Source of the DNA: Paraburkholderia azotifigens
GTDB taxonomy: Bacteria > Pseudomonadota > Gammaproteobacteria > Burkholderiales > Burkholderiaceae
Assembly (NCBI RefSeq): GCF_007995085.1
Contig: NZ_VOQS01000005.1
Location: 806,001 to 870,000 of the forward strand
DNA length: 64,000 nucleotides
Reading direction: 5' to 3'
Positions 52,445-61,967 of the stretch are shown here, in pieces. Position numbers and translations under genes: made by a program. A model generated the notes under the pieces. That model saw only the letters and a program-made list of their open reading frames with translations, did no database searches and was not told the DNA's origin. Position 1 is the stretch's first letter; each line of letters starts with the position of its first letter.

Positions 52445-53923
52445 ATGCAGCAATTCGAAATGTACATAAACGGCGAATCCGTTTCCGCCTCCTCGGGCGA
52501 ATGGTTCGATACCGAAAATCCGTTCACGGGCGAAGCTTGGGCGAGGATCGCCAGGGGCAACGCCGACGACGTGAACCGCGCAGTAGAAGCGGCACATGCA
52601 GCGTTCACCACCGGACCGTGGGCGCAGATGACGCCGAGCCAGCGTGGTCTCCTGCTGCACCGTGTCGGCGACCTCATCGCGCGGGACGCGAAGCGCCTCG
52701 CGGAACTGGAAGTGCAGGACAACGGCAAGCTGATGGCCGAGATGCTCGGGCAGTGTCAGTATCTGCCGCAGTGGTACTACTACTTTGGCGGTCTCGCGGA
52801 CAAGATCCAGGGCGCGGTCATCCCGCTCGACAAGAAGGGATACTTCAATTTCACGCGCAATGAACCGCTCGGCATGGTCGCCGCGATCACGCCGTGGAAC
52901 TCGCCCTTGCTCCTCGCGACCTGGAAGATTGCTCCCGCTCTGGCTGCGGGCTGCACGGTCGTCATCAAGCCCTCGGAATTCACGTCGGCATCCACGATCG
53001 AGTTCGCGAAGCTGTTCACCGAAGCGGGCTTTCCGCCAGGTGTCATCAACGTCGTCACGGGCTTCGGCAAGGATGTGGGTTCTCCGCTCGTCGAACATCC
53101 GCTCGTGAAGAAGATCACGTTTACGGGCGCGGACTCGACGGGACGCGCCATCAACGAAGCCGCCGCGCGTCAGTTCAAGCATGTCAGTCTCGAACTGGGA
53201 GGCAAGTCGCCGAACATTGTGTTCGAGGACGCGGACCTCGACGACGCCGTGAATGGCGCCGTGTCGGGCATTTTCGCGGCGACCGGTCAGACCTGCATCG
53301 CGGGCTCGCGACTGCTCTTGCAGGACAGCATCTACGATACTTTCGTCGAGCGGCTGTTAGCGCTCGCTCGCACCGCCAGGATGGGCGATCCGTCGAAGAT
53401 GGATACGCAGGTCGGCCCCGTGACGACGCGCCCGCAGTATCAGAAAGTCCTGTCGTATATCGAAACGGCGAAGGAAGACGGGGCAACGCTGCTACTAGGT
53501 GGCAAACCCGGCACGGCGCCTGAATGCGGCAGCGGCTGGTTCGTCGAACCGACGATCTTCGGCGACGTGAAAAACAGCATGCGAATCGCGCAGGAAGAAG
53601 TATTCGGCCCGGTGCTTTCGATTATCCGTTTCAAGGATGAAGACGAAGCCGTTGCCATCGCCAACGATGTGCGATTTGGCCTGGGTTCCGGCGTGTGGAC
53701 CAGAGATATCGGCCGGTCCATCCGGGTAGCGGAAAAAATCCAGGCGGGCATGGTCTGGGTCAACAGCTACCGCGCTGTGAGCTACATGTCGCCATTCGGC
53801 GGCTATAAGGATTCCGGCCTCGGGCGCGAGAACGGCATCGACGCGATCCGCGAGTATCTGCAAACCAAGAGCGTGTGGATCAATACCGGCGTGAAGACGG
53901 CCAACCCGTTCGTCATGCGATGA
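52445..53923 (+). CDS. NAD(P)-dependent aldehyde dehydrogenase
   Basis: This 492-residue enzyme begins MQQFEMYINGESVSASSGEW. Catalytic residues are E250 (VSLELGGKSPNIVF) and C284 (ATGQTCIAGSR), with AAITPWNSPLLLATWKIAPA near 146-165. It would oxidise an aldehyde to its acid. A GTG five codons upstream is possible, but the ATG at 52445 fits the family start. It ends the six-gene operon and is followed by a strong hairpin. Confidence 0.93.
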   Translation: MQQFEMYINGESVSASSGEWFDTENPFTGEAWARIARGNADDVNRAVEAAHAAFTTGPWAQMTPSQRGLLLHRVGDLIARDAKRLAELEVQDNGKLMAEMLGQCQYLPQWYYYFGGLADKIQGAVIPLDKKGYFNFTRNEPLGMVAAITPWNSPLLLATWKIAPALAAGCTVVIKPSEFTSASTIEFAKLFTEAGFPPGVINVVTGFGKDVGSPLVEHPLVKKITFTGADSTGRAINEAAARQFKHVSLELGGKSPNIVFEDADLDDAVNGAVSGIFAATGQTCIAGSRLLLQDSIYDTFVERLLALARTARMGDPSKMDTQVGPVTTRPQYQKVLSYIETAKEDGATLLLGGKPGTAPECGSGWFVEPTIFGDVKNSMRIAQEEVFGPVLSIIRFKDEDEAVAIANDVRFGLGSGVWTRDIGRSIRVAEKIQAGMVWVNSYRAVSYMSPFGGYKDSGLGRENGIDAIREYLQTKSVWINTGVKTANPFVMR

Positions 53924-53930
53924 CACGAGT

Positions 53931-53956
53931 GCTCGACGGCTTAACGGCCGTCGAGC
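53931..53956 (+). terminator. Hairpin downstream of the aldehyde dehydrogenase gene
   Basis: GCTCGACGGC (53931-53940) and GCCGTCGAGC (53947-53956) form a perfect 10-bp stem, starting eight bases after the aldehyde dehydrogenase stop. The T-run is weak (TTATCG). Confidence 0.65.
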
Positions 53957-54045
53957 TTATCGATGCAAGCCGGGGTTTTCAAGGAAGGGATTATCGAGCG
54001 GGAAAGCCAGTCTTGCTGGAGACGACGACGAATGAGGCCGTCGGA

Positions 54046-54077
54046 ACGGGGGCGATCGTTAGCCAGATCGCCCCCGT
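54046..54077 (-). terminator. Hairpin downstream of the VOC gene
   Basis: ACGGGGGCGATC and GATCGCCCCCGT form a perfect 12-bp stem with an eight-base loop, about 21 bases past the VOC gene stop on the minus strand. With the hairpin at 53931 it separates two convergent genes. Confidence 0.6.
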
Positions 54078-54098
54078 GTGTATACGAGCCGGAAGAAA

Positions 54099-54572
54099 TC
54101 AGCTCTTGATGCCCTTGTTCGCCTGAGCACTCGCCTGGCGAACTTCAAGCGTCACGCCTGCACCTTTGTCAGCGGTGCCGAAATAGGTGAATCCGCTGCG
54201 ATCGTCGAGTCGACCTGACCCAAGAATCGGTAAGCCGGCCTCGATTCCCTGTTGCCGAGCCGCGTCTACGCTGTCAACCGTGAATCCCAGGTGGAAGACG
54301 CCTTCGCCCTTCGTATCGAGAAACCGGCGCTGCGGCGTATCGCCCTGCCCCGGCTGACACAGCTGGATTTGCACGTTGTCCAACGTCGCAAACTTGTAGC
54401 GCATTTGCAGGAATGCTTCGCGGTTATAGCCGTCGAGTTCGTAGGCATCCATCGGCGGGAAATCTTTCCACGGACCCACGCCCGTGGACTCATAAAACTT
54501 CACCGCATTCTCGATGTCGCGCACGACGACGCAAACATGGTGCAACTGCCGAAAAATGCCAAGGTCTTTCAT
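54099..54572 (-). CDS. VOC/glyoxalase-superfamily protein (methylmalonyl-CoA epimerase-like)
   Basis: This 157-residue protein has two beta-alpha-beta-beta-beta modules: QLHHVCVVVRDIENAVKFYE at the start with a metal-binding histidine, and GVFHLGFTVDSVDAARQQGI in the second half with another, then VTLEVRQA. This resembles methylmalonyl-CoA epimerases and other VOC isomerases or lyases. No partner mutase is seen, so the substrate is open. It is convergent with the aldehyde dehydrogenase operon and 75 bases downstream of the quinone reductase stop, on the same strand. Confidence 0.8.
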   Translation of the reverse strand: MKDLGIFRQLHHVCVVVRDIENAVKFYESTGVGPWKDFPPMDAYELDGYNREAFLQMRYKFATLDNVQIQLCQPGQGDTPQRRFLDTKGEGVFHLGFTVDSVDAARQQGIEAGLPILGSGRLDDRSGFTYFGTADKGAGVTLEVRQASAQANKGIKS

Positions 54573-54647
54573 CCGTCACCTCGAGTACTTTTAGCCATAA
54601 ACAATTGCACGCGCGAGCAGCGCGTGCGTCTTCCCGTGATGCTCAGT

Positions 54648-55454
54648 TCAGCCGGCGCTCGCGATCTTGCGCGTGAATTCGTCAGCCGCTTCGTCGTGTG
54701 CCTGCCCTGCGCCAGGATTCCATTGAAAGCCCGAGCGTGCGATCACACCAGGCTTCAGACGCTGGTCCGGACCGTAATCAGCGAACGGATGGAAGAACAG
54801 CGGCTCGGTGTTCTCGATTTGACAAAGACGCGTTGCATAGGCGTCGAGATACGCCTGACGCTCGTCCGCCGACACCCGCGAAGGCATCGACGAGACGTGC
54901 GGCGGCAGCACGTCGAAACCGAGGTAGCGGAAGATGCCATTGTGAATCGGCCAGAGGATGTGATTGATCGCTCCGTCGACGCCGTCGGGCTCATACAGAC
55001 TGGACGCAGTGCCCGTCGTCGTCGATATCATCGCTTTCTTGCCCTTGAACATGCCCGTGTCGTACTTGCGGCCCGTCGCATAGGCAAACCCGCGCGTCAT
55101 CACGCGATCCACCCAGCCCTTCAGGATCGCGGGCATGCCGAACCACCACATCGGATACTGGAAAATCACCATGTCGCACCAGAGCACCTTCTGCTGTTCT
55201 GCGTGGACGTCGGGTGTTGGCGGTGTCGACGTCGTGAACATCTGTTCCTGTTCGGCCGAGAGGTCGAGGAAATCGTCGTTCAAACGGTCGCCTGTGAAAT
55301 CGTCTGCGCTAAGGTCCGCGCGCCAGTTCAGCCTGTACAGATCACTGACCTGGACTTCGTGACCGAGCGCCTTCAGTGTCGAGACGGCGGTATCCTTGAG
55401 CGCGCCGTTGAACGACTTCGGTTCGGGGTGTGCAAATACGATGAGGACTTTCAT
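54648..55454 (-). CDS. Flavodoxin-fold NAD(P)H quinone oxidoreductase
   Basis: This 268-residue protein begins MKVLIVFAHPEPKSFNGALK, the signature of NQO1/MdaB/KefF-type reductases. It has MVIFQYPMWWFGMPAILKGW, DRVMTRGFAYATG and ISTTTGTASSLYEPDG. AGGAG precedes the ATG at 55454. It probably reduces quinones or related electrophiles by two electrons. It is the upstream gene of a two-gene group with the VOC protein. Confidence 0.88.
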   Translation of the reverse strand: MKVLIVFAHPEPKSFNGALKDTAVSTLKALGHEVQVSDLYRLNWRADLSADDFTGDRLNDDFLDLSAEQEQMFTTSTPPTPDVHAEQQKVLWCDMVIFQYPMWWFGMPAILKGWVDRVMTRGFAYATGRKYDTGMFKGKKAMISTTTGTASSLYEPDGVDGAINHILWPIHNGIFRYLGFDVLPPHVSSMPSRVSADERQAYLDAYATRLCQIENTEPLFFHPFADYGPDQRLKPGVIARSGFQWNPGAGQAHDEAADEFTRKIASAG

Positions 55455-55680
55455 CCGATAACTCCTGAATTTCTTCGCATTGAAGCAAGCCGTTGAGGCT
55501 TGTCTTCGTTCGTGTTTCCCGCAGAGGATGACTCCCAGCGTTTCGAGCCCGTCGTGAAGCAATGACGTCACCTCTTGAGCGTCATTCTGCACTTTTCACT
55601 GTTCGACGGCTTGAACTGGCTCCCGGCTGGTTCTGCGGAATTCCGCACAGTTTTCCTCCGCGTGCAGAATGGAGATTGAG

Positions 55681-55746
55681 CCCCATGCTTTCGTCATGGG
55701 GAGTATGAGGATTCGATAAGGATGCGGATATCCGCCGGATATCCGC
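55681..55746 (-). terminator. Two tandem hairpins after livF
   Basis: GCGGATATCC/GGATATCCGC (55724-55746, 3-base loop) lies 17 bases past the livF stop on the minus strand, and CCCCATG/CATGGGG (55681-55701) follows it. They separate the transporter operon from the quinone-reductase group. Confidence 0.6.
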
Positions 55747-55763
55747 TTTCCCTTGCCGCGCGA

Positions 55764-56489
55764 TCAGGCGGCGTCCAGCTGAGCCGTATCACCCTCCAGA
55801 TAGGCTGCGCGCACCGCAGGGTTGGCAAGCAACTCGCTTCCCGTACCTTCCAGCGCGATTTCCCCATGCTGAAGAACATATCCGCGATGGGCTACGCGTA
55901 GTGCGTGGTGTGCATTCTGTTCGACGAGAAGGATCGTCATGCCCATCTGCTCGTTCAACTCTTTGACCACGGAGAAGATCTTGCGGATGAAGAGCGGGGC
56001 AAGTCCGAGCGACGGCTCGTCGAGCAGCAACAGTCTCGGGTGAGACATGAGCGCCCGTCCGATCGCCAGCATCTGCTGCTCTCCGCCCGACAGGGTCCCT
56101 GCACGCTGTGACGCGCGGCTCTTCAGGATCGGAAACATCTCGACCATCCGGTCGAGATCCCGCGCAACCGTCCGCCTGTCCGCCGTACAACCCATCAGCA
56201 GATTCTCGAGGACGGTCATCCGCTGGAAGATGCGACGACCCTCTGGCACCACCGCGATGTCCAGTCTCCCGATCGCATGTGAGGGCAGCTTCGTGATGTC
56301 CTGCCCCTCGAACAGAATGCGGCCACCGCTCGCGCGCGGAACACCGAAGATCGAATTCATCAGCGTCGACTTTCCGGCGCCATTCGCACCGATCAAGGTA
56401 ACGACTTCACCCTCCTCGACCCGGACGTCGACGCCGCGCAACGCCTGAACGCTTCGATAGTGCGCGCTCAGATTCTGAATCTCAAGCAT
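55764..56489 (-). CDS. livF: Branched-chain amino-acid-type ABC transporter ATP-binding protein LivF
   Basis: This 241-residue ABC ATPase begins MLEIQNLSAHYRSVQALRGV. Motifs: Walker A GANGAGKST, signature LSGGEQQMLAIGRAL, Walker B LLLLDEPSLGLAP, and the late HALRVAHRGYVLQHGEIALE typical of LivF. The start overlaps the end of livG by eight bases (ATGCTTGA). With LivG it powers the importer in the inner membrane. Last gene of the operon. Confidence 0.95.
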   Translation of the reverse strand: MLEIQNLSAHYRSVQALRGVDVRVEEGEVVTLIGANGAGKSTLMNSIFGVPRASGGRILFEGQDITKLPSHAIGRLDIAVVPEGRRIFQRMTVLENLLMGCTADRRTVARDLDRMVEMFPILKSRASQRAGTLSGGEQQMLAIGRALMSHPRLLLLDEPSLGLAPLFIRKIFSVVKELNEQMGMTILLVEQNAHHALRVAHRGYVLQHGEIALEGTGSELLANPAVRAAYLEGDTAQLDAA

Positions 56490-57333
56490 GTGCTGACCTC
56501 TCATGGGGCATCGGTTCGTCCGTGTACGAATCGTCGTCTTCGCCGAGATAGGCACTGACGACATCCGGATTGGCTTTGATCTCAGCCGGGCAGCCTTCAG
56601 CGATCTTCTTGCCATGATTCAGAACCACGATGTGATCGGAGACTTTCATGACAACGCTCATGTCGTGCTCGATCAACAGGATGCCGATGCCCTGCTCCTT
56701 CGCGAGCGACCTGAGCAGCTCGGTCAGCTCCGCAGATTCGCGCGGATTCAACCCTGCAGCCGGCTCATCGAGGCAAAGCAGGATCGGACCGGCACACATT
56801 GCACGCGCAATCTCGACGCGGCGTTGTACGCCGTAGGGCATGTCGCCGGCAGCCTTCTCAGCCACGTCGCGGACACCAAGCCGCCCTAGCCACGTCAAGG
56901 CGTTGTCGATCGCCTGTTCACTCGCACGCCGGTACGACGCCAGGTTGAGCGCGCCCGCGATCGAGAAGCGTGAGGCCCTCTGCAGAGTATTGTGCTGGGC
57001 CACCATCAGGTTTTCGAGCACCGTCATACGCGGAAACAGACGAATGTTCTGGAAAGTACGGACAACCTGCGCCGTGCGCGCCACATCGACGCTGCGCATT
57101 GCATCCAGACGTAGTTCGCCACGCTTCGGATGAGACAAGGTGAGCGCGCCCCGTGTGGGCCGATAAAAGCCCGTCAGACAGTTGAAGAACGTTGTCTTGC
57201 CCGCGCCATTCGGACCGATCACGGACGTGACCTGAGCCGCATGCGCGAGCATCGAGAGGTTCTCGATTGCGCGCAAACCGCCGAATTGCATGGTCAGGTT
57301 TTCAACGCTAAGCAATGGATGCCCGATTGTCAT
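56482..57333 (-). CDS. livG: Branched-chain amino-acid-type ABC transporter ATP-binding protein LivG
   Basis: This 283-residue ABC ATPase begins MTIGHPLLSVENLTMQFGGL. It has Walker A IGPNGAGKTTFF, the LivG-typical QVVRTFQNIRLFPRMTVLEN, Walker B ILLCLDEPAAGLN and LLIEHDMSVVMKVSDHIVVL. The signature motif is unusual, PYGVQRRVEIARAM in place of LSGGQ. The ATG overlaps the livM stop (ATGA). Confidence 0.95.
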   Translation of the reverse strand: MTIGHPLLSVENLTMQFGGLRAIENLSMLAHAAQVTSVIGPNGAGKTTFFNCLTGFYRPTRGALTLSHPKRGELRLDAMRSVDVARTAQVVRTFQNIRLFPRMTVLENLMVAQHNTLQRASRFSIAGALNLASYRRASEQAIDNALTWLGRLGVRDVAEKAAGDMPYGVQRRVEIARAMCAGPILLCLDEPAAGLNPRESAELTELLRSLAKEQGIGILLIEHDMSVVMKVSDHIVVLNHGKKIAEGCPAEIKANPDVVSAYLGEDDDSYTDEPMPHERSAHA

Positions 57334-58615
57334 TGTTTTGCCTCCGACGGCACATTGACGGTGGCGCGACGGTGGCTGATCAGGCCGCCCGGTCGCACGA
57401 TCATGATCAGCACCATCGCCACACCGAATGCGAGCATGCGGTATTCCGAGAAGTCGCGCCCGAGTTCGGGCAATACCACGAGAACGGTTGCGGCAAACAC
57501 GACGCCGAGCTGACTGCCCATACCGCCGAGTACCACGATGGCCAGAATGGTCGCCGACTCCGGAAACGTGAAGCTCTCCGGCGATATAAACCCCTGACGC
57601 GCGGCGAAAAACACGCCCGCGAATCCGGCCAGCATTGCGCCCGTCGCGAACGCCGAGAGCTTGACGTTGGTCACATTGATGCCCATCGCCTTGCAGGCAA
57701 TCTCGTCCTCGCGCACGGCCTCCCACGCCCGACCCACCGGCAGCCGTCGCAGGCGGTTGACGAGCAGGCTGGTCAGAAGCGCCAGGCCGAGGATGAGGTA
57801 GTAAAGAAATACGACTCGCTGTCCCGGGCTGTAGTCGATGCCAAACACACTCGCAAAGGTCGGCCCTTCGCCGAAAGCAGCCATCGGCAAACCGAAAAAG
57901 GTCGGCTTCGGAATCGACGAGATGCCGTTCGGTCCGCCGGTAACGTCGCCCCAATTCACCAGTATCAAGCGGATGATCTCCCCAAAACCGAGCGTGACGA
58001 TTGCCAGATAATCGCCACGCAGCCGCAACGTCGGGTAGCCGAGCACCATGCCGAACAACGCCGCAAGGGCGCCAGCAACCGGAAGGGCCTGCCAGAACCC
58101 AAATCCGAAGTGCGTCGAGAGAAGCCCATACGTATATGCACCAACCGCATAGAAGGCGACGTATCCCAGATCGAGCAGCCCGGCAAGACCGACGACCACG
58201 TTCAATCCCCACCCGAGCATCACGTAGATGAGTACCGTCGTGGCCGTATCGACCACATATCTATTCCCGGCAAACAGCGCGGGCAACAGAACGGCGAACG
58301 CGACACATCCTGCGCCCAGCCAGGCGAGCGCACCGTTACCCGCGACGCTCGGCGGAGCGGGCCGCGTCGGGGTCCGCCGCTTCGGGATAATGTTGAGCCG
58401 ATGCATCACGATCTGGAGCGTGAGCCGGCCGGCGAACGCCATCGCGATGAACGCTACCAGCAGCGGCCAACGCGTCTCGACCTGCAGTCCGTGCATGCCG
58501 TCGCGCGTCGTCAGGCCAAGCAACGGAAGACCGATCAGACCGGCAATGACGGATGCCCAGAGGGCATCGCGTAGCCTCAGCGAGAGGTCAGATTCTTTCA
58601 TGATGGTCGCGCTCA

Positions 58616-58616
<1 letters not shown>
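57330..58616 (-). CDS. livM: Branched-chain amino-acid-type ABC transporter permease LivM
   Basis: This 428-residue permease has an extra N-terminal pair of helices and then the LivM core: IYVMLGWGLNVVVGLAGLLD, LGYVAFYAVGAYTYGLL, LRLRGDYLAIVTLGFGEIIR, and RAWEAVREDEIACKAMGINV. Its start overlaps the livH stop by one base, so translation is coupled. The long N-terminus is normal for the HisM/LivM group in proteobacteria. Confidence 0.95.
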
Positions 58617-59533
<917 letters not shown>

Positions 59534-59607
59534 GTCTGCTCCGGTGAGGCTTGTTCGGAGGCGGTGCGCCATACACGCACCGCCGTCTTTCATGGCAGTC
59601 CAGGCAC

Positions 59608-60726
59608 TTACTTGTTCACGTACTCGTAGTTGTTGCCTTTCCACCGATAGACGACGTAACCAGGGCTTTTGAGGTCGCCCTTCGCATCGAAGTCGACCGG
59701 GCCCACGACCGTGTTGAAGCTCGCGTTGTGCAGCTGTTTGACGACCGCCGCGTAGTCCGTCGAGTTCGCGCGTTTCGCAGCGTCGGCGAAGACCTGCATG
59801 GCGGCGTACGAATACAGCATGTAGCCTTCTGGTTCGATCTTTTGCGCGCGCAATGCTTCGACGACCTTCGCCGCAGCAGCGTTCTTTCGCGGGTCAGGCG
59901 GGAAGGTAAAGATGACCTTGTTGATCTCGGGCCCCGCCGCGTTGACCAGCTCGTTGTTGGTCAAGGTATCGCCGCCGACCAGCGTCAGCTTCAGGCCCGC
60001 CTGCGCTGCCTGCCGCAGGATCAGCGCGACCTCCTGGTAATAGCCGCCGTAGGCAAGAACCTCGACGCCGTTCGCCTTGAGCTTGCTGACGAGGCCCGAG
60101 TAGTCCTTCTCTCCCGCGGTGATCGACTGGCGCAAGACGACAGGCGTCTGCTTTGCGGAAAGTTCCTTGGCGATTTCGTCAGCGAGACCGCCGCCATAGG
60201 CGGTCTTGTCGTCGACGACAGCGATCTTCTTTCCCTTGAAATTTGCAGCGATGTAGTCACCCGCTACCTGCCCTTGCTGATCGTCCCGGCCAGTGATACG
60301 GAAGATGCCCTTGATGCCGCGCTCGGTGATTTTCGGGTTAGTCGAAACAGTCACTTGAGGGATCTGAGCATCGTTGTAGACATCCGATGCGGGCAACGTG
60401 GAACTGGAGCACCAGTGTCCGTCGATGAATGCGACCTTCTTGTTCACGAAGCTATTGGCGACCGAGACAGCCTGCTTCGGATCGCACACGTCATCGCCTA
60501 CGACCAGATCCACTTTCTGGCCAAGCAAGCCGCCGGTCGCATTGATGTCTTTCACAGCCTGCTCGGCACCTTTCCGGAACTGCTCGCCGCCCGACGCGTA
60601 TTCGCCCGTCATCGGACCCGCAACCGCTACCACGAGGTTTGCGCACGCGGCAACTGACCAGGTCAGTGCGAGGCCGCCCAACCCGATCCCCGCCACTATG
60701 TTCATTGAATGTTTCAGGCCGTTCAT
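59608..60726 (-). CDS. livK: Branched-chain amino-acid-type ABC transporter substrate-binding protein LivK
   Basis: This 372-residue secreted protein has a signal peptide (MNGLKHSMNIVAGIGLGGLA ... WSVAACA) and then the periplasmic-binding fold: VAVAGPMTGEYASGGEQFRK, GGLLGQKVDLVVGDDVCDPK, NKKVAFIDGHWCSSSTLPAS. The ATG at 60726 with GGAG is preferred to one two codons upstream. It leads the livKHMGF operon. Proteins of this group also bind non-amino-acid carboxylates, so it may import the substrate of the catabolic operon upstream on the opposite strand. Confidence 0.94.
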   Translation of the reverse strand: MNGLKHSMNIVAGIGLGGLALTWSVAACANLVVAVAGPMTGEYASGGEQFRKGAEQAVKDINATGGLLGQKVDLVVGDDVCDPKQAVSVANSFVNKKVAFIDGHWCSSSTLPASDVYNDAQIPQVTVSTNPKITERGIKGIFRITGRDDQQGQVAGDYIAANFKGKKIAVVDDKTAYGGGLADEIAKELSAKQTPVVLRQSITAGEKDYSGLVSKLKANGVEVLAYGGYYQEVALILRQAAQAGLKLTLVGGDTLTNNELVNAAGPEINKVIFTFPPDPRKNAAAAKVVEALRAQKIEPEGYMLYSYAAMQVFADAAKRANSTDYAAVVKQLHNASFNTVVGPVDFDAKGDLKSPGYVVYRWKGNNYEYVNK

Positions 60727-61367
60727 TCCCATCTCCAAGTGCTCGCTGTCGACGCGGAGACGATCGGGGCTTGCTTCGATCGCCTCCTGTGGGGCCTCGT
60801 TAATCACACGAGGTTGCCTGGAGGTTGCCGAAACCAAAAACCATCCGGAATTCGATTGTGCGAAAGCAGGGTTTAGGCCGCGGTTAATAATGCGAAAACC
60901 CTTCGCTCCATTCCGGAAAACTGCACATTTGGACGGTAAGTCGCGCACCAGGGGCACTTCTCAAGCTGCTAGTGAAAACCCCAAGGCCGCTGTACTGGAG
61001 AAGGAATTGGGAGCGTGCGGGATGCGATCCAAATGAAGTTTCGTGTCGTCGAGGATCCGCAAGCATGTGGCCGCGAATCGTTTCGGTGATCGGTACGCGC
61101 GGATCTGCGCAACAGGTGGTTTTATTGGCCATCTGGCCGGTCGTATGGCCGGAGGAGGCCAATTGCACTTCGGTCGCCGCCTGGGGCAACCACTACGATC
61201 AATCATCCGTCGATGTGGCCGACTACACGCAACAGGCCCTTCGGATTGTGACGGTCAGGGCAGTCGTTGATCGGGTAATCGAAACGCTATGTGACGACGG
61301 CGACCCTATCCGATGAGATCGACGTCGCCGCGGTAAAAGGAATAATGCGGTTTTGCAATGACGTCTA
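60727..61367. other. Upstream region of livK, no gene recognised
   Basis: About 640 bases between livK and a small regulator remnant. It must hold the livK promoter. No operator or gene was identified. Confidence 0.4.
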
Positions 61368-61540
61368 CTAACAAGTGCAAACCAGCCACACGAATGACCG
61401 TGTGGCGAATATGGCGAACGCCCCCTTCTGCGCCGGTTTCCCCCGTTCGACGATGACGTCATTATTCAGGAGACGAAAAGCCTGCAGTACCGGAGACCGG
61501 GAGACAGCCAATTGTTCCGCGATTTCTTCCTGGACACTCT
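61368..61540 (-). pseudogene. GntR-type winged-helix remnant
   Basis: A minus-strand frame reads SVQEEIAEQLAVSRSPVLQA, then FRLLNNDVIVERGK and AQKGAFA, matching the recognition helix and wing of a GntR regulator (EEIAxxLGVSRxPVxxA). It stops shortly after at 61368-61370. The ligand-binding domain is absent and the frame upstream is broken. It may once have regulated the adjacent transporter operon. Confidence 0.55.
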
Positions 61541-61652
61541 ATGAAAAAATCCGGGAGTACAACCTGTTTTAAGCGGTCCGCCACATGAGGGGGCGCGGCG
61601 CCTTTAGTTGAACGACCGCGCTCCATGGTTCAGGCAGCACGCCGATAAGCGG

Positions 61653-61889
61653 TCATGCACTGATGCCCGGCCCGAGGGGATAGACTTGCCACGACCCGTC
61701 CCCGTGCCGAAAGAAAGCGACCACAAGCGAGCTGCCCGGCTGCGTGGCCCGAACAGTGACGCAGCGTACGCGCCAGCCGTTCGCGAGGCTCGTGCGCGTG
61801 ATGTGGATTGTCTTCGCACAAGCATATCCGAACCATTTATCGATCTGCGCTCTCAGTGACTTTCTGGCTGCGTTCATTTCTGCTTCCAT
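61653..61889 (-). CDS. DUF3331-like protein (second copy)
   Basis: This 78-residue protein begins MEAEMNAARKSLRAQIDKWF and has ITRTSLANGWRVRCVTVRAT, VVAFFRHGDGSWQVYPLG and a short end. It is similar in pattern to the protein at 36777-37052 (RVTR ... VRVEA ... FFRHEDGSW) and fits DUF3331. The start may be the ATG at 61877 (MNAARKSLRA). The function is unknown. It stands alone, on the same strand as the acyl-CoA synthetase downstream. Confidence 0.6.
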   Translation of the reverse strand: MEAEMNAARKSLRAQIDKWFGYACAKTIHITRTSLANGWRVRCVTVRATQPGSSLVVAFFRHGDGSWQVYPLGPGISA

Positions 61890-61967
61890 CTGATTGTTCG
61901 TCTATCGGTTATGCGGTGCCGGCGAGCACGGAGCGAGGCTGGCAGCGAACTGACGGACGCACGCGGA

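Noticed and set aside
57315..58574. 419-residue plus-strand frame opposite livM
   Set aside because: It is antisense to a clearly conserved permease gene and has a shadow-like composition rich in arginine, glutamine and histidine.
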